Numbered from the stretch's first letter, positions 6,582 to 15,481 are shown. The stretch is 24,233 nucleotides of DNA from Flavobacterium psychrophilum (GCA_945860385.1 CAMAQD010000034.1:1-24233), one strand, 5' to 3'. Translations and numbers: made by a program. The notes: a model not told the origin generated them from the letters alone.

Positions 6582-7031
6582 ATGAAAAAATTATTTTTAT
6601 TTGTTGCAATTTCTTTACTAACGATTTCTTTAAACTCTTGTTCAAAAGACAGTGCTGATAGCAGTACACCAACAACAAATGGCACTTTCAAGTGTAAAGT
6701 TGATGGAGTTCAAAAAACTTTTGGTACAAATACTTTTTTAGCTGCTAATCTAGCTGCTAATATGGTTAACGTAGTTGCTTATATAGGAAGTAAAGAAACC
6801 TCAACTGAAAACATTTGGCTTACTGCTAATGAAAATTCCACTACTATCTGGGATTTTATATATGTAGATGTGGTAAAACAATTTACTCCTACTTCAAATT
6901 TTGTATTAACGATTACAAATAACAACACAACGACAAAAACTATAAAAGGTACTTTTTCAGGCACCGTTAAGAATTTAACCACAGGAGCAACCAAAACCCT
7001 TAGTGAAGGAGTTTTTGATATTAATTATTAA
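6582..7031 (+). CDS. Small lipoprotein, possibly DUF6252-like
   Basis: A 149-residue predicted lipoprotein. MKKLFLFVAI and the following hydrophobic stretch end in LNSC, with the lipidated cysteine at position 20. KD at positions 22-23 and the Ser/Asp/Thr-rich stretch after the cysteine may favour export to the surface, as in other Bacteroidota. The mature part starts with FKCKVDG and ends in a strand pattern IKGTFSGTVKN ... EGVFDINY, typical of small beta-rich flavobacterial lipoproteins and loosely like DUF6252. The ATG at 6582 is chosen because it begins the signal peptide; a TTG start at 6543 would bury it. Flanked by odhB fragment B and intact odhB. Function unknown. Confidence 0.75.
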   Translation: MKKLFLFVAISLLTISLNSCSKDSADSSTPTTNGTFKCKVDGVQKTFGTNTFLAANLAANMVNVVAYIGSKETSTENIWLTANENSTTIWDFIYVDVVKQFTPTSNFVLTITNNNTTTKTIKGTFSGTVKNLTTGATKTLSEGVFDINY

Positions 7032-7115
7032 ATTATACTCTACTCAACACCATAAATAATATTGACGTAATAATAGATGGAAAGGCTATAGTATGTTTTT
7101 TAGTTGATGAAAAAT

Positions 7116-7155
7116 AAAAGTCCGTTTAGCTTTTTTTGCTAAACGGACTTTTTTT
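7116..7155. terminator. Bidirectional terminator between the lipoprotein gene and odhB
   Basis: AAAAGTCCGTTTAGC (7116-7130) and its complement (7138-7152) form a 15-bp stem with a 7-base T-rich loop, continued by T residues on the plus strand and A-rich sequence on the other side. The genes converge here, so it can serve both. Confidence 0.85.
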
Positions 7156-7204
7156 ATTGAAATAGAAATTGCTTCACTTTCCATCTCTTAATATATCGGT
7201 ATAA

Positions 7205-8434
7205 CTACATTTCAAATGCTTTCTTAGGATTTCCACCACAAAGCAATTCTACTGGGTTTTCCAATGCTTCTTTCACGGCAACCAAGAAACCAACAGACTC
7301 ACGACCATCGATGATTCTGTGGTCATAAGAAAGTGCTACATACATCATTGGGTGAATTTCTACTTTGCCATTTACAGCTATTGGACGCTCGATAATGTTG
7401 TGCATTCCCAAAATACCAGATTGTGGCGGGTTGATAATTGGTGTAGACAACATACTTCCAAAAACACCACCGTTTGTAATGGTAAATGTTCCTCCTGTCA
7501 TATCATCAACAGTGATTTGTCCGTCACGCGCTTTTATAGCCAATCTTTTTATATCAGCTTCAATTCCTCGGAAAGTTAAGTTTTCAGCATTTCGAACTAC
7601 AGGGACCATCAATCCTTTTGGACCAGAAACCGCAATCGAAATATCGCAAAAATCATAAGCAATCTTGTAATCGCCATCCATCATCGAGTTCACGTCTGGA
7701 TACAATTGCAACGCTCTGGTAACTGCTTTGGTAAAAAATGACATATATCCTAAACCAAGCCCTCCATGTTTCGCTTTGAAGGCATCTTTGAATTCGTTAC
7801 GCAACGTGTTGATAGGCGTCATATTTACTTCGTTGAAAGTAGTCAACATAGCGGTGTCGTTTTTTGCAGCCACCAACCTTTCGGCCACTTTACGACGCAA
7901 CATCGATAATTTGCTACGTTCAGAACCACGATTTCCACCTGTTGGAGTTCCCATAGATGGAACGGCATTTACAGCATCATCTTTGGTAATTCTTCCGTCT
8001 TTTCCAGTTCCAACAATGTCAGAAGGCTGAATATTTTTTTCATCTAATATTTTTCTGGCAGCTGGCGATGGAGTTCCTGAAGCGTAGGAAGTCGGAGCAA
8101 CTGGAGCAACTACTTTTACTTCTTCTTTCTTCACTTCAACCACTTTTGCTTCTTCTTTTTTAACTTCGGCAACTGGAGCTGATGCTGATGGTTTTGCAGC
8201 ATCGGTATCAATATGACACACAATTGCACCAACAGCTACAGTGTCTCCTTCCTCTGCTTTTAAAGAAATGATTCCGCTAGCTTCCGCTGGCAATTCGAGT
8301 GTTGCTTTGTCAGAATCAACCTCAGCAATGGCTTGATCTTTTTCTACATAATCCCCATCTTTTACTAACCAAGTAGCAATTTCAACTTCTTTGATTGATT
8401 CCCCTGGTGATGGGACTTTCATTTCTAAAATCAT
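7205..8434 (-). CDS. odhB: Dihydrolipoyllysine-residue succinyltransferase (E2 of 2-oxoglutarate dehydrogenase)
   Basis: The E2 core of the 2-oxoglutarate dehydrogenase complex (TCA cycle), transferring succinyl groups from the lipoyl arm to CoA. The 409 residues show an N-terminal lipoyl domain with [11 protein letters not shown] (lipoyl-lysine K43) and an Ala/Glu/Lys/Val-rich linker. A peripheral-subunit-binding domain follows ([13 protein letters not shown] ... [13 protein letters not shown]), then the catalytic acyltransferase domain ending in [14 protein letters not shown] with H372 and D376. One lipoyl domain and the TCA-type catalytic motif favour OdhB/SucB over pyruvate E2. odhA lies upstream on the same strand, with one small gene between. 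Two truncated copies of its 3' end lie downstream at 6402-6514 and 5504-5573. Confidence 0.95.
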   Translation of the reverse strand: MILEMKVPSPGESIKEVEIATWLVKDGDYVEKDQAIAEVDSDKATLELPAEASGIISLKAEEGDTVAVGAIVCHIDTDAAKPSASAPVAEVKKEEAKVVEVKKEEVKVVAPVAPTSYASGTPSPAARKILDEKNIQPSDIVGTGKDGRITKDDAVNAVPSMGTPTGGNRGSERSKLSMLRRKVAERLVAAKNDTAMLTTFNEVNMTPINTLRNEFKDAFKAKHGGLGLGYMSFFTKAVTRALQLYPDVNSMMDGDYKIAYDFCDISIAVSGPKGLMVPVVRNAENLTFRGIEADIKRLAIKARDGQITVDDMTGGTFTITNGGVFGSMLSTPIINPPQSGILGMHNIIERPIAVNGKVEIHPMMYVALSYDHRIIDGRESVGFLVAVKEALENPVELLCGGNPKKAFEM

Positions 8435-8481
8435 TATCTATTTATTTTAAATTATGAATTGTATTATATGTTATCTTTTGT

Positions 8482-9051
8482 TTATTGAAAAAACATTTCT
8501 TTAGGCATTTGCGTGATTACTTCGTTTTCAATTTTTTTCTTATTGTATTTTTCCATTATCTTTTTAGTTAATTCTTGCAAATCTATTTCCTGTTCTTTCA
8601 TATCTTCTGCAGAAATAGAATAGGATTCCCCAGAAGTTATCGATTCTAACATTCTTGTTTTAATACGATTGTATTTTTTTTCATTTTTATAAAATGTTGG
8701 ATCATTGTTAAACGGAATCAGTTTTACCCCAGCTTTGAAAGCACCCATTTGAGGTTGAGAATCTAAAATATAAATTTTATTTGGCTCCAATTCTGCTTCT
8801 ACAAAATCACTATTTTCCGATTTAGCCCAAAACAAATGCTTTCCCGGATCACATTCGTAAGCTAAATATTTACCGTAATTAAATTTTCCCAAATATTTTT
8901 CTCCATCAAAATATTTAAAATTAATTAAAAAACCCATTGCTTCTGATCTAGTGAAATAAACCATGGCCATTCCTTCGCTAGGTTTTTTCAATTCTTGTGC
9001 GTGACCGTTTATCGAAAATATCAATAATAAAAACGGGATAATTTTTTTCAT
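8482..9051 (-). CDS. Secreted DUF2846-like protein between odhA and odhB
   Basis: A 189-residue protein with an N-terminal signal peptide (MKKIIPFLLLIFSINGHAQ), so periplasmic or outer-membrane associated. The core has VYFTRSE ... GEKYLGKFNYGKYLAYECDPGKHLFWAKSE and PNKIYIL, the pattern of DUF2846-type beta domains. The C-terminal third is Glu/Lys-rich and probably helical. It lies 22 bp after odhA and 47 bp before odhB, so it is almost certainly on the same transcript. Nothing links it biochemically to the cytoplasmic dehydrogenase. DUF assignment is by resemblance only. Confidence 0.7.
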   Translation of the reverse strand: MKKIIPFLLLIFSINGHAQELKKPSEGMAMVYFTRSEAMGFLINFKYFDGEKYLGKFNYGKYLAYECDPGKHLFWAKSENSDFVEAELEPNKIYILDSQPQMGAFKAGVKLIPFNNDPTFYKNEKKYNRIKTRMLESITSGESYSISAEDMKEQEIDLQELTKKIMEKYNKKKIENEVITQMPKEMFFQ

Positions 9052-9073
9052 TTATTTAAAATTTGTATATTAA

Positions 9074-11851
9074 TTATCTAACAAAATCCTTTTCGAAAAC
9101 CATTTTTATCGCTTTGGCGTGACGGTTTTTAGACCTTGTATAACTTCCTGATGCTGATGCCGAGGAAACTCTTAATGAAGCGACTCTCCATTTTATTAAA
9201 TTGAAATTCATCAACATATAACCGTAAGCCCCCATATTTTTAGGCTCTTCTTGTGCCCAAACATAATCATCGGCATTTGGATATTTGGCAATAATTGCTT
9301 TTAATTGATCCACCGGTAATGGGAATAATTGTTCAATTCGCACTACAGCCACATCTTTTCTTCCTCTTATTTCTCTTTCGGCAGTAATGTCGTAATAGAA
9401 TTTTCCTGTACAAAAAACCAGAGTTTTTACCTCAGCTTTATTTACTAATTCATCATCGATAGTTTCTTGAAACGAACCATTTTCTAATTCTTCGATGCTA
9501 GAAACGACCCTTGGATCACGAAGCAAACTTTTTGGTGTAAAAACAATAAGTGGTTTGCGGAATTTCGATTTCATTTGTCTTCTCAATAAGTGAAAGAAGT
9601 TAGCTGGCGTTGTACAATCGGCAACATACATATTTTGTCTGGCACAAAGTTGCAAAAAGCGTTCCATTCGTCCGGATGAATGTTCTGCTCCCTGACCTTC
9701 GTATCCGTGAGGTAATAATAAAACAATTCCGTTTTGATTATTCCATTTGTCTTCACCACAAGAAATATATTGGTCAATCATAATTTGGGCTCCGTTAGAG
9801 AAATCTCCAAATTGTGCTTCCCAAATTGTTAGTGCATTTGGATTTGTAAGTGCATATCCGTAATCAAAACCTAAAACTCCATATTCAGATAAAAGCGAGT
9901 TGAAGGCGTTGAATTTTCCTTTTTTTCCTTCTAAACTGTTTATTAAAACAACTTCTTCTTCTGAATCTTCAACTTTTACAACAGCGTGTCGATGAGAAAA
10001 AGTTCCACGCTCCACATCTTGACCCGATATACGAACGTCAAAACCTTCTCTTAATAACGAACCGTAGGCTAAATGTTCGGCCATTGCCCAATCTAGTTTG
10101 TTGGTTTCGAAAAACATTGTTTTTCTGTCGTTGATTAATTTTTGAACTTTATTAATGAATTTTTTATCGGTTGGCAAGTTACAAATGGCATTGGCTACAG
10201 CCGTAAGTCCTTCTTTAGAATAAGAAGTGTCAACTTTAGTAAGCATTTGTGAAATTCCTGCTCGTTCAAAACCTTTCCATTCATTTTGCAAAAATGGCGT
10301 AATTATGGTCAACTCTTTTTTGCGAGATTCTTCCAAACTGAATTCTAAATCCCCTTTATATTCGGTCTCTAGTGCTTTTACATAAGTGTCATCAATAACT
10401 CCTTCTGCCAATAATTTGTCCGCATAAATATCTCTGGGATTTTTATGTTTGGCTATAATTTTATAGAGAATAGGCTGTGTAAATCGAGGTTCGTCACCTT
10501 CGTTATGACCATATTTTCTGTAGCCTAACAAATCGATAAAAACGTCACGCCCAAAATGCATTCTAAAATCTAAGGCAAATGACATTGCGTGTACAACGGC
10601 TTCGGCATCATCGGCATTGACGTGCAATACTGGAGAAAGTGTTACTTTGGCAACATCGGTACAGTAAGTCGAAGAACGACCGTCAAGGTAATTGGTTGTA
10701 AAACCTACTTGATTGTTGATAACAACGTGAATGGTTCCGCCTGTTTTGTATCCATCCAATTGTGACATTTGAATGATTTCATATAAAATTCCTTGCCCAG
10801 CTATCGCAGCATCTCCGTGAACAGCAATTGGCAATACTTTTGAGAAATCATTTGGGAAATATTTGTCTTGTTGGGCTCGGGTAATTCCTTCGATTACAGC
10901 TCCAACTGTTTCTAGATGCGAAGGGTTTGGTGCCAAATTAATCGTAATGGTTTTTCCTGAACTGGTTCTTTTTTCAGCACTTAACCCTAAATGATATTTT
11001 ACATCACCATCAAAATATTCTTGATCATTATAATCTTTTCCGTCAAATTCGCTAAAAATATCTTGGGTAGATTTTCCGAAAATATTAGCCAAAACATTCA
11101 AACGACCCCGGTGAGCCATTCCCATTACGAAATGCTCAACTCCTTTTTCAGCAGCTTGTTCAATCAAAGCATCGATAGCTGGAATAATAGATTCGCCTCC
11201 TTCGAGAGAAAATCTTTTTTGTCCAACATATTTGGTGTGCAAGAAATTTTCAAAAGCAACCGCTTGGTTTAGTTTGTGCATTATCGCTTTTTTCTTCTCA
11301 ATCGAAAAACCAGGTTGGTTGTCATTGTGCCCAATTTTGCTCTGAATCCATTTAATATCATTAGGATTTCGAAGATACATATATTCAACACCAATAGATT
11401 GGCAGTAAATTTTATCTAAATGGCCTAAAATTTCAGCCAAACTGCAAGGCTCAATTTTGATGATTCTGGCGGCGTCAAAAACCAGTGGCAAATCGGCTTT
11501 GGAAAGTCCAAAATTTTCCAAATCTAATGTTGGCGAATAGGTTCTTCTTTTGTGAACTGGATTGGTTCTGGTAAACAAATGTCCACGACTTCGATAAGCA
11601 TCAATTAATTTGATAACGTTAAATTCCTTCAGAAGTTTCTCAGTTCCGGAGTTGTTTTCTGCTGGAGCCAATGGTTTGATTTCTGGTTGAGAAGCTGAAT
11701 TTTCGGCATTGTAAGTTGCCATTCCAAAGTCGAAACCCTGAAAAAACCCTCTCCAACTTGGCTCTACGCTATCTGGATTTTCTAAATATTGATCGTATAA
11801 TTGGGCAAAAAATTCGGTGTGAGCCGCATTTAAGAAAGAAAACTTGTCCAT
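9074..11851 (-). CDS. odhA: 2-oxoglutarate dehydrogenase E1 component
   Basis: The thiamine-diphosphate-dependent E1 of the 2-oxoglutarate dehydrogenase complex, which decarboxylates 2-oxoglutarate and succinylates the E2 lipoyl group. The 925-residue length fits the SucA/OdhA family. The N-terminus has the family's short helical peptide (FLNAAHTEFFAQLYDQYL, then PSWRGFFQGFD). The core carries MGMAHRGRLNVLANI and NPSHLETVGAV. The ThDP-binding GDAAIAGQGILYEIIQMS and INNQVGFTTN follow, and the C-terminal half has LLPHGYEGQGAEHSSGRMER. It is the first gene of the odhA, DUF2846-like, odhB run. A TAnnTTTG box lies about 40 bp upstream of the ATG. Confidence 0.97.
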   Translation of the reverse strand: MDKFSFLNAAHTEFFAQLYDQYLENPDSVEPSWRGFFQGFDFGMATYNAENSASQPEIKPLAPAENNSGTEKLLKEFNVIKLIDAYRSRGHLFTRTNPVHKRRTYSPTLDLENFGLSKADLPLVFDAARIIKIEPCSLAEILGHLDKIYCQSIGVEYMYLRNPNDIKWIQSKIGHNDNQPGFSIEKKKAIMHKLNQAVAFENFLHTKYVGQKRFSLEGGESIIPAIDALIEQAAEKGVEHFVMGMAHRGRLNVLANIFGKSTQDIFSEFDGKDYNDQEYFDGDVKYHLGLSAEKRTSSGKTITINLAPNPSHLETVGAVIEGITRAQQDKYFPNDFSKVLPIAVHGDAAIAGQGILYEIIQMSQLDGYKTGGTIHVVINNQVGFTTNYLDGRSSTYCTDVAKVTLSPVLHVNADDAEAVVHAMSFALDFRMHFGRDVFIDLLGYRKYGHNEGDEPRFTQPILYKIIAKHKNPRDIYADKLLAEGVIDDTYVKALETEYKGDLEFSLEESRKKELTIITPFLQNEWKGFERAGISQMLTKVDTSYSKEGLTAVANAICNLPTDKKFINKVQKLINDRKTMFFETNKLDWAMAEHLAYGSLLREGFDVRISGQDVERGTFSHRHAVVKVEDSEEEVVLINSLEGKKGKFNAFNSLLSEYGVLGFDYGYALTNPNALTIWEAQFGDFSNGAQIMIDQYISCGEDKWNNQNGIVLLLPHGYEGQGAEHSSGRMERFLQLCARQNMYVADCTTPANFFHLLRRQMKSKFRKPLIVFTPKSLLRDPRVVSSIEELENGSFQETIDDELVNKAEVKTLVFCTGKFYYDITAEREIRGRKDVAVVRIEQLFPLPVDQLKAIIAKYPNADDYVWAQEEPKNMGAYGYMLMNFNLIKWRVASLRVSSASASGSYTRSKNRHAKAIKMVFEKDFVR

Positions 11852-11890
11852 AATTATATAAAATATGCTTTTTTGTTAAAAATAGTTTGG

Positions 11891-11898
11891 CAAAAGTA
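11891..11898 (-). promoter_or_regulatory. Probable -7 box for odhA operon (TACTTTTG)
   Basis: On the minus strand this reads TACTTTTG, fitting TAnnTTTG, and lies 39 bases before the odhA start codon. No good -33 TTTG is seen at normal spacing. It is in the ~200-bp gap shared with the divergent outer-membrane protein gene. Confidence 0.4.
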
Positions 11899-12054
11899 CA
11901 ATAATACAATAAGTTTCTTCTTTTTTTTAGATACATTTATGCCAAGTTTTTGTTAAAACCAAAATATTCATGAAATCGTTATAGGAAAATCACATTGCAG
12001 TTATCAGTATACCAAGCGATTTCAAATTTCCTAAATAAAAAAGAGTATCTACTT

Positions 12055-12594
12055 ATGAAAAAAAGTAATTTAAAAATTTTTCTAAAGTCAATTTTGATTA
12101 TCACCAGCTTTTTTTGTACAAATGAATTATTGGCTCAAGGCCCAACGAGTAACCCAAATCCACCAAGTAATTTCTGGAAAAATGTACAATTTGGTGGCGG
12201 TATAGGATTGGGTTTTTCTTCTGGTTATACTGATGTTTTTCTAGCGCCAAGCGCTATTTACAATTTAAATCCAATTGTTGCTTTAGGAGCAGGATTAAAT
12301 TTGAATTATGTTTCTTCAAAAAATTATTATTCTTCCACAGTTTATGGAATAAGCACCATTGTTTTGATAAATCCAATTCCGGAAATCCAATTATCAGTAG
12401 GATTAAATGAATCTCGTGTCAATTATCAAGAAGAAGGTTTTAGTAATTATTCAGAAGATTATTGGGATACAAGTTTAATTCTTGGTGCTGGTTACCGCAC
12501 AGGAAATGTGACTATTGGTATTGGTTACAACGTATTGCAAAATGACCGTTACGACACTGAACCTTTTGTGCCTTTTGTTAGGGCCTATTTTTAA
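12055..12594 (+). CDS. Small outer-membrane beta-barrel protein
   Basis: A 179-residue protein with a signal peptide (hydrophobic stretch ending LLAQ, about residue 28). Short alternating strands rich in Gly, Tyr and Ser follow: VQFGGGIGLGFSSGYTDVFLAPSAIYNL, ALGAGLNLNYVSS, VTIGIGYNVLQ. The C-terminus is PFVRAYF, an aromatic-ended strand typical of outer-membrane barrels, and about eight strands are plausible. The ATG at 12055 starts the signal peptide; a TTG start at 11995 would place 20 residues before it. It is divergent from odhA. From memory, homologues are sometimes labelled alpha-ketoglutarate decarboxylase in databases; nothing in this sequence supports that activity. Confidence 0.8.
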   Translation: MKKSNLKIFLKSILIITSFFCTNELLAQGPTSNPNPPSNFWKNVQFGGGIGLGFSSGYTDVFLAPSAIYNLNPIVALGAGLNLNYVSSKNYYSSTVYGISTIVLINPIPEIQLSVGLNESRVNYQEEGFSNYSEDYWDTSLILGAGYRTGNVTIGIGYNVLQNDRYDTEPFVPFVRAYF

Positions 12595-12674
12595 TTTTAA
12601 ACATAACAAATTAATAACCTCAAATAGCTATTTACTTCCTCTATTTGTCTTCTTTTTGAAAAAAATATATCCTG

Positions 12675-14000
12675 ATGAAAAATCTTTATTTTACTGTTAT
12701 TTTATTGTTTTCCATTTCAATTTTAGCTCAGAATAATTTAAAATCAGGACCAATGTTGGGTTACAGCGAAATGAAAGAAGCTGTAATTTGGTTGCAGACT
12801 AAAAAAGAAGCCTCAGTTTATATTGAATATTATAGTACAGACAAAAAGACAACTATTTTAAAAAGCGAATCCTATCCAACAAAGAAAGAAAATGCTTTTA
12901 CCTGTCACGTTTTGTTAGATCAGCTACAACCTGGGAAAAAATATTTTTACTCTGTTTTTATAGACAAGAAAAAAATTAATTTTTCTTATGAAACTTCTTT
13001 CACATCAAAAAAATTATGGTTGTGGCGAGAAAATGCACCCGATTTTTCTTTTGCCTTAGGAAGTTGTACTTATATTAATGAAGAAGAATTAGACAGACCT
13101 GGCAAAGGATACGGTTCTAACTATTCGATTTTTGAGGCTATTAATTCCAAAAATCCTGACATTATGCTTTGGATGGGTGACAATATTTATTTGAGAGAAG
13201 CAGATTGGGACACTAAAACAGGAATTTACCATCGGTATTCGCATTCTCGCTCGATAAAAGAGTTACAGCCATTATTAGCCAAAACACAAAATTATGCCAT
13301 TTGGGACGATCACGATTTTGGTCCAAATGACGGTGACCGAAGTTTTTATAATAAATATATTACCCAACAAGCATTCAAAGATTTTTGGGCCAATAAAAGT
13401 TATGGTTTAGATAAAAATCAAAATGAAGGAACTTGTTCTACCTTTAGTTGGTCTGATGCCGAATTTTTCCTTTTGGACAATCGTTTTTTTAAGTCGCCCA
13501 ATGATAGGAAAACTGGAGAAAAAACTATTTTAGGAAAACAACAATTGGAATGGTTGATAGATGCTTTAGCTTCTTCAAAAGCAGCTTTCAAAATAATTGC
13601 GATTGGTGGCCAAGTCTTAAATTCTTCTGCAAGATTTGAAAATTATGAATGTTATAAAGAAGAAAAAAATTACTTACTAGAACAAATTAAAAGCAATGGA
13701 ATCAAAGGAGTTGTATTTTTAAGTGGAGACAGACATTTTACTGAACTATCCAAAATATCTATTTCTGAAACGCAGCAAATATACGACTGGACCGTTTCGC
13801 CTCTGACTTCAAATATAGCGACTTCATACAAAGAAGATACTAATATTTATAGAGTTGAAGGCAGTTTGTTTGTCGAAAATTGTTTTGGAACTATATCATT
13901 TTCTGGAATAAAAGAGACTAGACAAATGAAATTGACCTTGTTTAACAAAGATGGAAGAGAACTTTGGAATAAAGTAATTTTGAAGAAAGAATTAGAATAA
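12675..14000 (+). CDS. PhoD-type alkaline phosphatase / metallophosphoesterase
   Basis: A 441-residue exported phosphatase of the PhoD family. A signal peptide (MKNLYFTVILLFSISILAQ) leads into an N-terminal fibronectin-like strand domain (about residues 20-110) and then the metallophosphatase domain. Metal-site motifs are GSCTY (129-133), MGDNIYLRE around D169, WDDHDFGPNDGD starting at W210, and LSGDRHFTE towards the C-terminus. PhoD enzymes are Ca/Fe phosphodiesterase/monoesterases that release phosphate from organic phosphates. No T9SS sorting domain is present, so periplasmic or outer-membrane location is likely. It converges with the next gene with only 4 bp between stops. No Pho box was identified. 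Confidence 0.88.
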   Translation: MKNLYFTVILLFSISILAQNNLKSGPMLGYSEMKEAVIWLQTKKEASVYIEYYSTDKKTTILKSESYPTKKENAFTCHVLLDQLQPGKKYFYSVFIDKKKINFSYETSFTSKKLWLWRENAPDFSFALGSCTYINEEELDRPGKGYGSNYSIFEAINSKNPDIMLWMGDNIYLREADWDTKTGIYHRYSHSRSIKELQPLLAKTQNYAIWDDHDFGPNDGDRSFYNKYITQQAFKDFWANKSYGLDKNQNEGTCSTFSWSDAEFFLLDNRFFKSPNDRKTGEKTILGKQQLEWLIDALASSKAAFKIIAIGGQVLNSSARFENYECYKEEKNYLLEQIKSNGIKGVVFLSGDRHFTELSKISISETQQIYDWTVSPLTSNIATSYKEDTNIYRVEGSLFVENCFGTISFSGIKETRQMKLTLFNKDGRELWNKVILKKELE

Positions 14001-14017
14001 ATTTTTAATATTTATTC
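13995..14017. terminator. Hairpin spanning two convergent stop codons
   Basis: GAATAAAT (13995-14002) and ATTTATTC (14010-14017) form an 8-bp AT-rich stem with a 7-base loop. It includes the PhoD stop and the end of the opposing gene. It is weak as a terminator on stem composition, but it is the only candidate between these convergent genes. Confidence 0.35.
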
Positions 14018-14358
14018 CGAAACCACACTTTTTGCCATTCTCTTTTCAAAATCAAAAAGGCAACATTCTCGGCTAGAATAACTAAATCTGAACCGTCTAG
14101 TTTTTTTATTTGGTCTTCGGATACATCTATAATATAAAGTAGATTCAAATATTCGGCAAATTTGTATTGAATCAGTCGGTAGATTTTTTCGTGTAACTGA
14201 ATTTTCAATTCATCAGGAGAAATGCTTTTAGGAAAATCAATTGCTTCATTGGCCAAATTAAAATCTTTGTTGATTTGCTCAATTAATTTAAGGTACAAAG
14301 ATTCCTTTGCAGCTTCTTCAAGTAATAAATCCGTATTTATTGGTGTGATGAAATTCAT
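14005..14358 (-). CDS. Conserved small hypothetical protein next to polyprenyl synthetase
   Basis: A 117-residue, mostly helical, soluble protein with no signal peptide or membrane segment. It is rich in Leu, Ile, Lys and Glu (for example ELKIQLHEKIYRLIQYKFAEYL) and ends in basic and aromatic residues (REWQKVWFRNKY). It follows the polyprenyl synthetase gene by 14 bp on the same strand, so the two are probably co-transcribed. I recognise no domain. Its real-gene status rests on tight packing, coding-like composition and its position. Confidence 0.72.
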   Translation of the reverse strand: MNFITPINTDLLLEEAAKESLYLKLIEQINKDFNLANEAIDFPKSISPDELKIQLHEKIYRLIQYKFAEYLNLLYIIDVSEDQIKKLDGSDLVILAENVAFLILKREWQKVWFRNKY

Positions 14359-14372
14359 AATTTATTTAAGAA

Positions 14373-15347
14373 TTAAACTTTTCTATTCATCAAATTTTCT
14401 CCAAAATCTTTTAGGATTGCTTTTTTATCTTTGGAAATTTCGATTTTTTCAAGTGTTTCAAAAGCTTTCAGAGTAAAGTCCTGAATTGCTTTCTGGGTAG
14501 CAAGAGAAGCTCCTGTCGAATTGAAAATTTCTTTCACAGCAGTGATTTTATTTTCGTTATCCTCTAATTCAACCGAAAATAATTGTGTTAATAATTCCTT
14601 TTCATCGGGTTTCGAAAATTCGATTGCTTTCAGGTATAAATAGGTTTTTTTGTTTTCGATAATGTCTCCTCCTACTTGTTTACCAAAGGTTTTTGGATCA
14701 CCAAAAGCATCTAAATAATCATCCTGCAACTGAAATGCCAATCCTAAATTAAGACCAAAATCATAAATTAATTTAGAATTTTCCTTAGATGTTTGGGCAA
14801 TAATCGCACCCATTTTCATTGCCGCAGCAACAAGAACAGCCGTTTTATATTCAATCATTTTCAAATATTCCGGAATCGTGACATCATTTCGGGTTTCAAA
14901 ATCCACATCATATTGTTGTCCTTCGCAAACTTCGAGAGCGGTTTTGCTGAATAATTTGGCGAGTTTCCGAAATGTTTTAGGCTGGTAATTTTCGAAATAT
15001 TGATAGGCCAAAATCAACATCGCATCGCCAGAAAGAATTCCTGTGTTGATATTCCATTTTTCATGAACCGTAACTTTACCTCTTCGCAAAGGAGCGTCGT
15101 CCATAATATCATCGTGAACCAAGGAGAAATTATGAAAAACCTCAACCGCCATTGCTGCTGGCAAAGCCAATTTATAATCCACATCAAAAATATCGGCAGT
15201 CATTAATGTCAATATAGGACGCAGCCGTTTACCGCCCAATTGCAAAATGTAATCTACGGGCTGATAAAGATTTCTGGGTTCTTTATTGAAGTTGTTACTT
15301 TCTAAATAAAGTAAAAATTGTTCTTGGTATTCGTTGATGAGAAGCAT
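14373..15347 (-). CDS. Polyprenyl synthetase (short-chain isoprenyl diphosphate synthase)
   Basis: A 324-residue trans-prenyltransferase that condenses isopentenyl diphosphate with allylic diphosphates in the cytoplasm. LGGKRLRP binds the substrate. The first aspartate-rich motif is DDIMD (79-83) followed by APLRRG, and the second is DDYLD (209-213) within AFQLQDDYLDAFGD, then KQVGGDIIENKKT. The first motif lacks the two-residue insertion typical of bacterial farnesyl diphosphate synthases. The fifth residue before it is Phe74 with Ser75 after it, an arrangement seen in some geranylgeranyl diphosphate synthases. Product is therefore probably C15-C20, but not settled by sequence. Co-directional with the 117-residue protein downstream. 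Confidence 0.92.
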   Translation of the reverse strand: MLLINEYQEQFLLYLESNNFNKEPRNLYQPVDYILQLGGKRLRPILTLMTADIFDVDYKLALPAAMAVEVFHNFSLVHDDIMDDAPLRRGKVTVHEKWNINTGILSGDAMLILAYQYFENYQPKTFRKLAKLFSKTALEVCEGQQYDVDFETRNDVTIPEYLKMIEYKTAVLVAAAMKMGAIIAQTSKENSKLIYDFGLNLGLAFQLQDDYLDAFGDPKTFGKQVGGDIIENKKTYLYLKAIEFSKPDEKELLTQLFSVELEDNENKITAVKEIFNSTGASLATQKAIQDFTLKAFETLEKIEISKDKKAILKDFGENLMNRKV

Positions 15348-15367
15348 TTAGATTGAATTTTAAAATC

Positions 15368-15375
15368 CAAATTTA
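15368..15375 (-). promoter_or_regulatory. Possible -7 box for the polyprenyl synthetase gene (TAAATTTG)
   Basis: On the minus strand this reads TAAATTTG, 20 bases before the start codon. The matching -33 element is not evident, and the region is very AT-rich, so chance matches are likely. Confidence 0.3.
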
Positions 15376-15440
15376 AAGCAAGTTAATTAAAGTAAAAAAC
15401 CTCAGGCTTTAAATTAATAATAAATTTATTAAAAATACTA

Positions 15441-15481
15441 TGGAAACTATTTTGGTATTCAAAGTTTCCAGTGTATATTTG
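15441..15481 (+). promoter_or_regulatory. Promoter with TGGAAA-N18-TTTCCA operator upstream of yceI-like gene
   Basis: TTTG at 15451-15454, 19 bases, then TATATTTG at 15474-15481 make a full Bacteroidota-type promoter. The inverted repeat TGGAAA (15441-15446) ... TTTCCA (15465-15470), extended by one more pair (C/G), straddles the -33 element and the spacer. The same repeat with identical spacing occurs before the TetR gene. The start codon is 51 bases further on. Confidence 0.7.

Noticed and set aside
7319..8030. Several plus-strand ORFs across odhB
   Set aside because: They are shadow frames of the well-supported odhB gene on the minus strand.
12515..12736. Plus-strand ORF between the outer-membrane protein and PhoD
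   Set aside because: It overlaps the ends of both genes in another frame and has no homology-like features.
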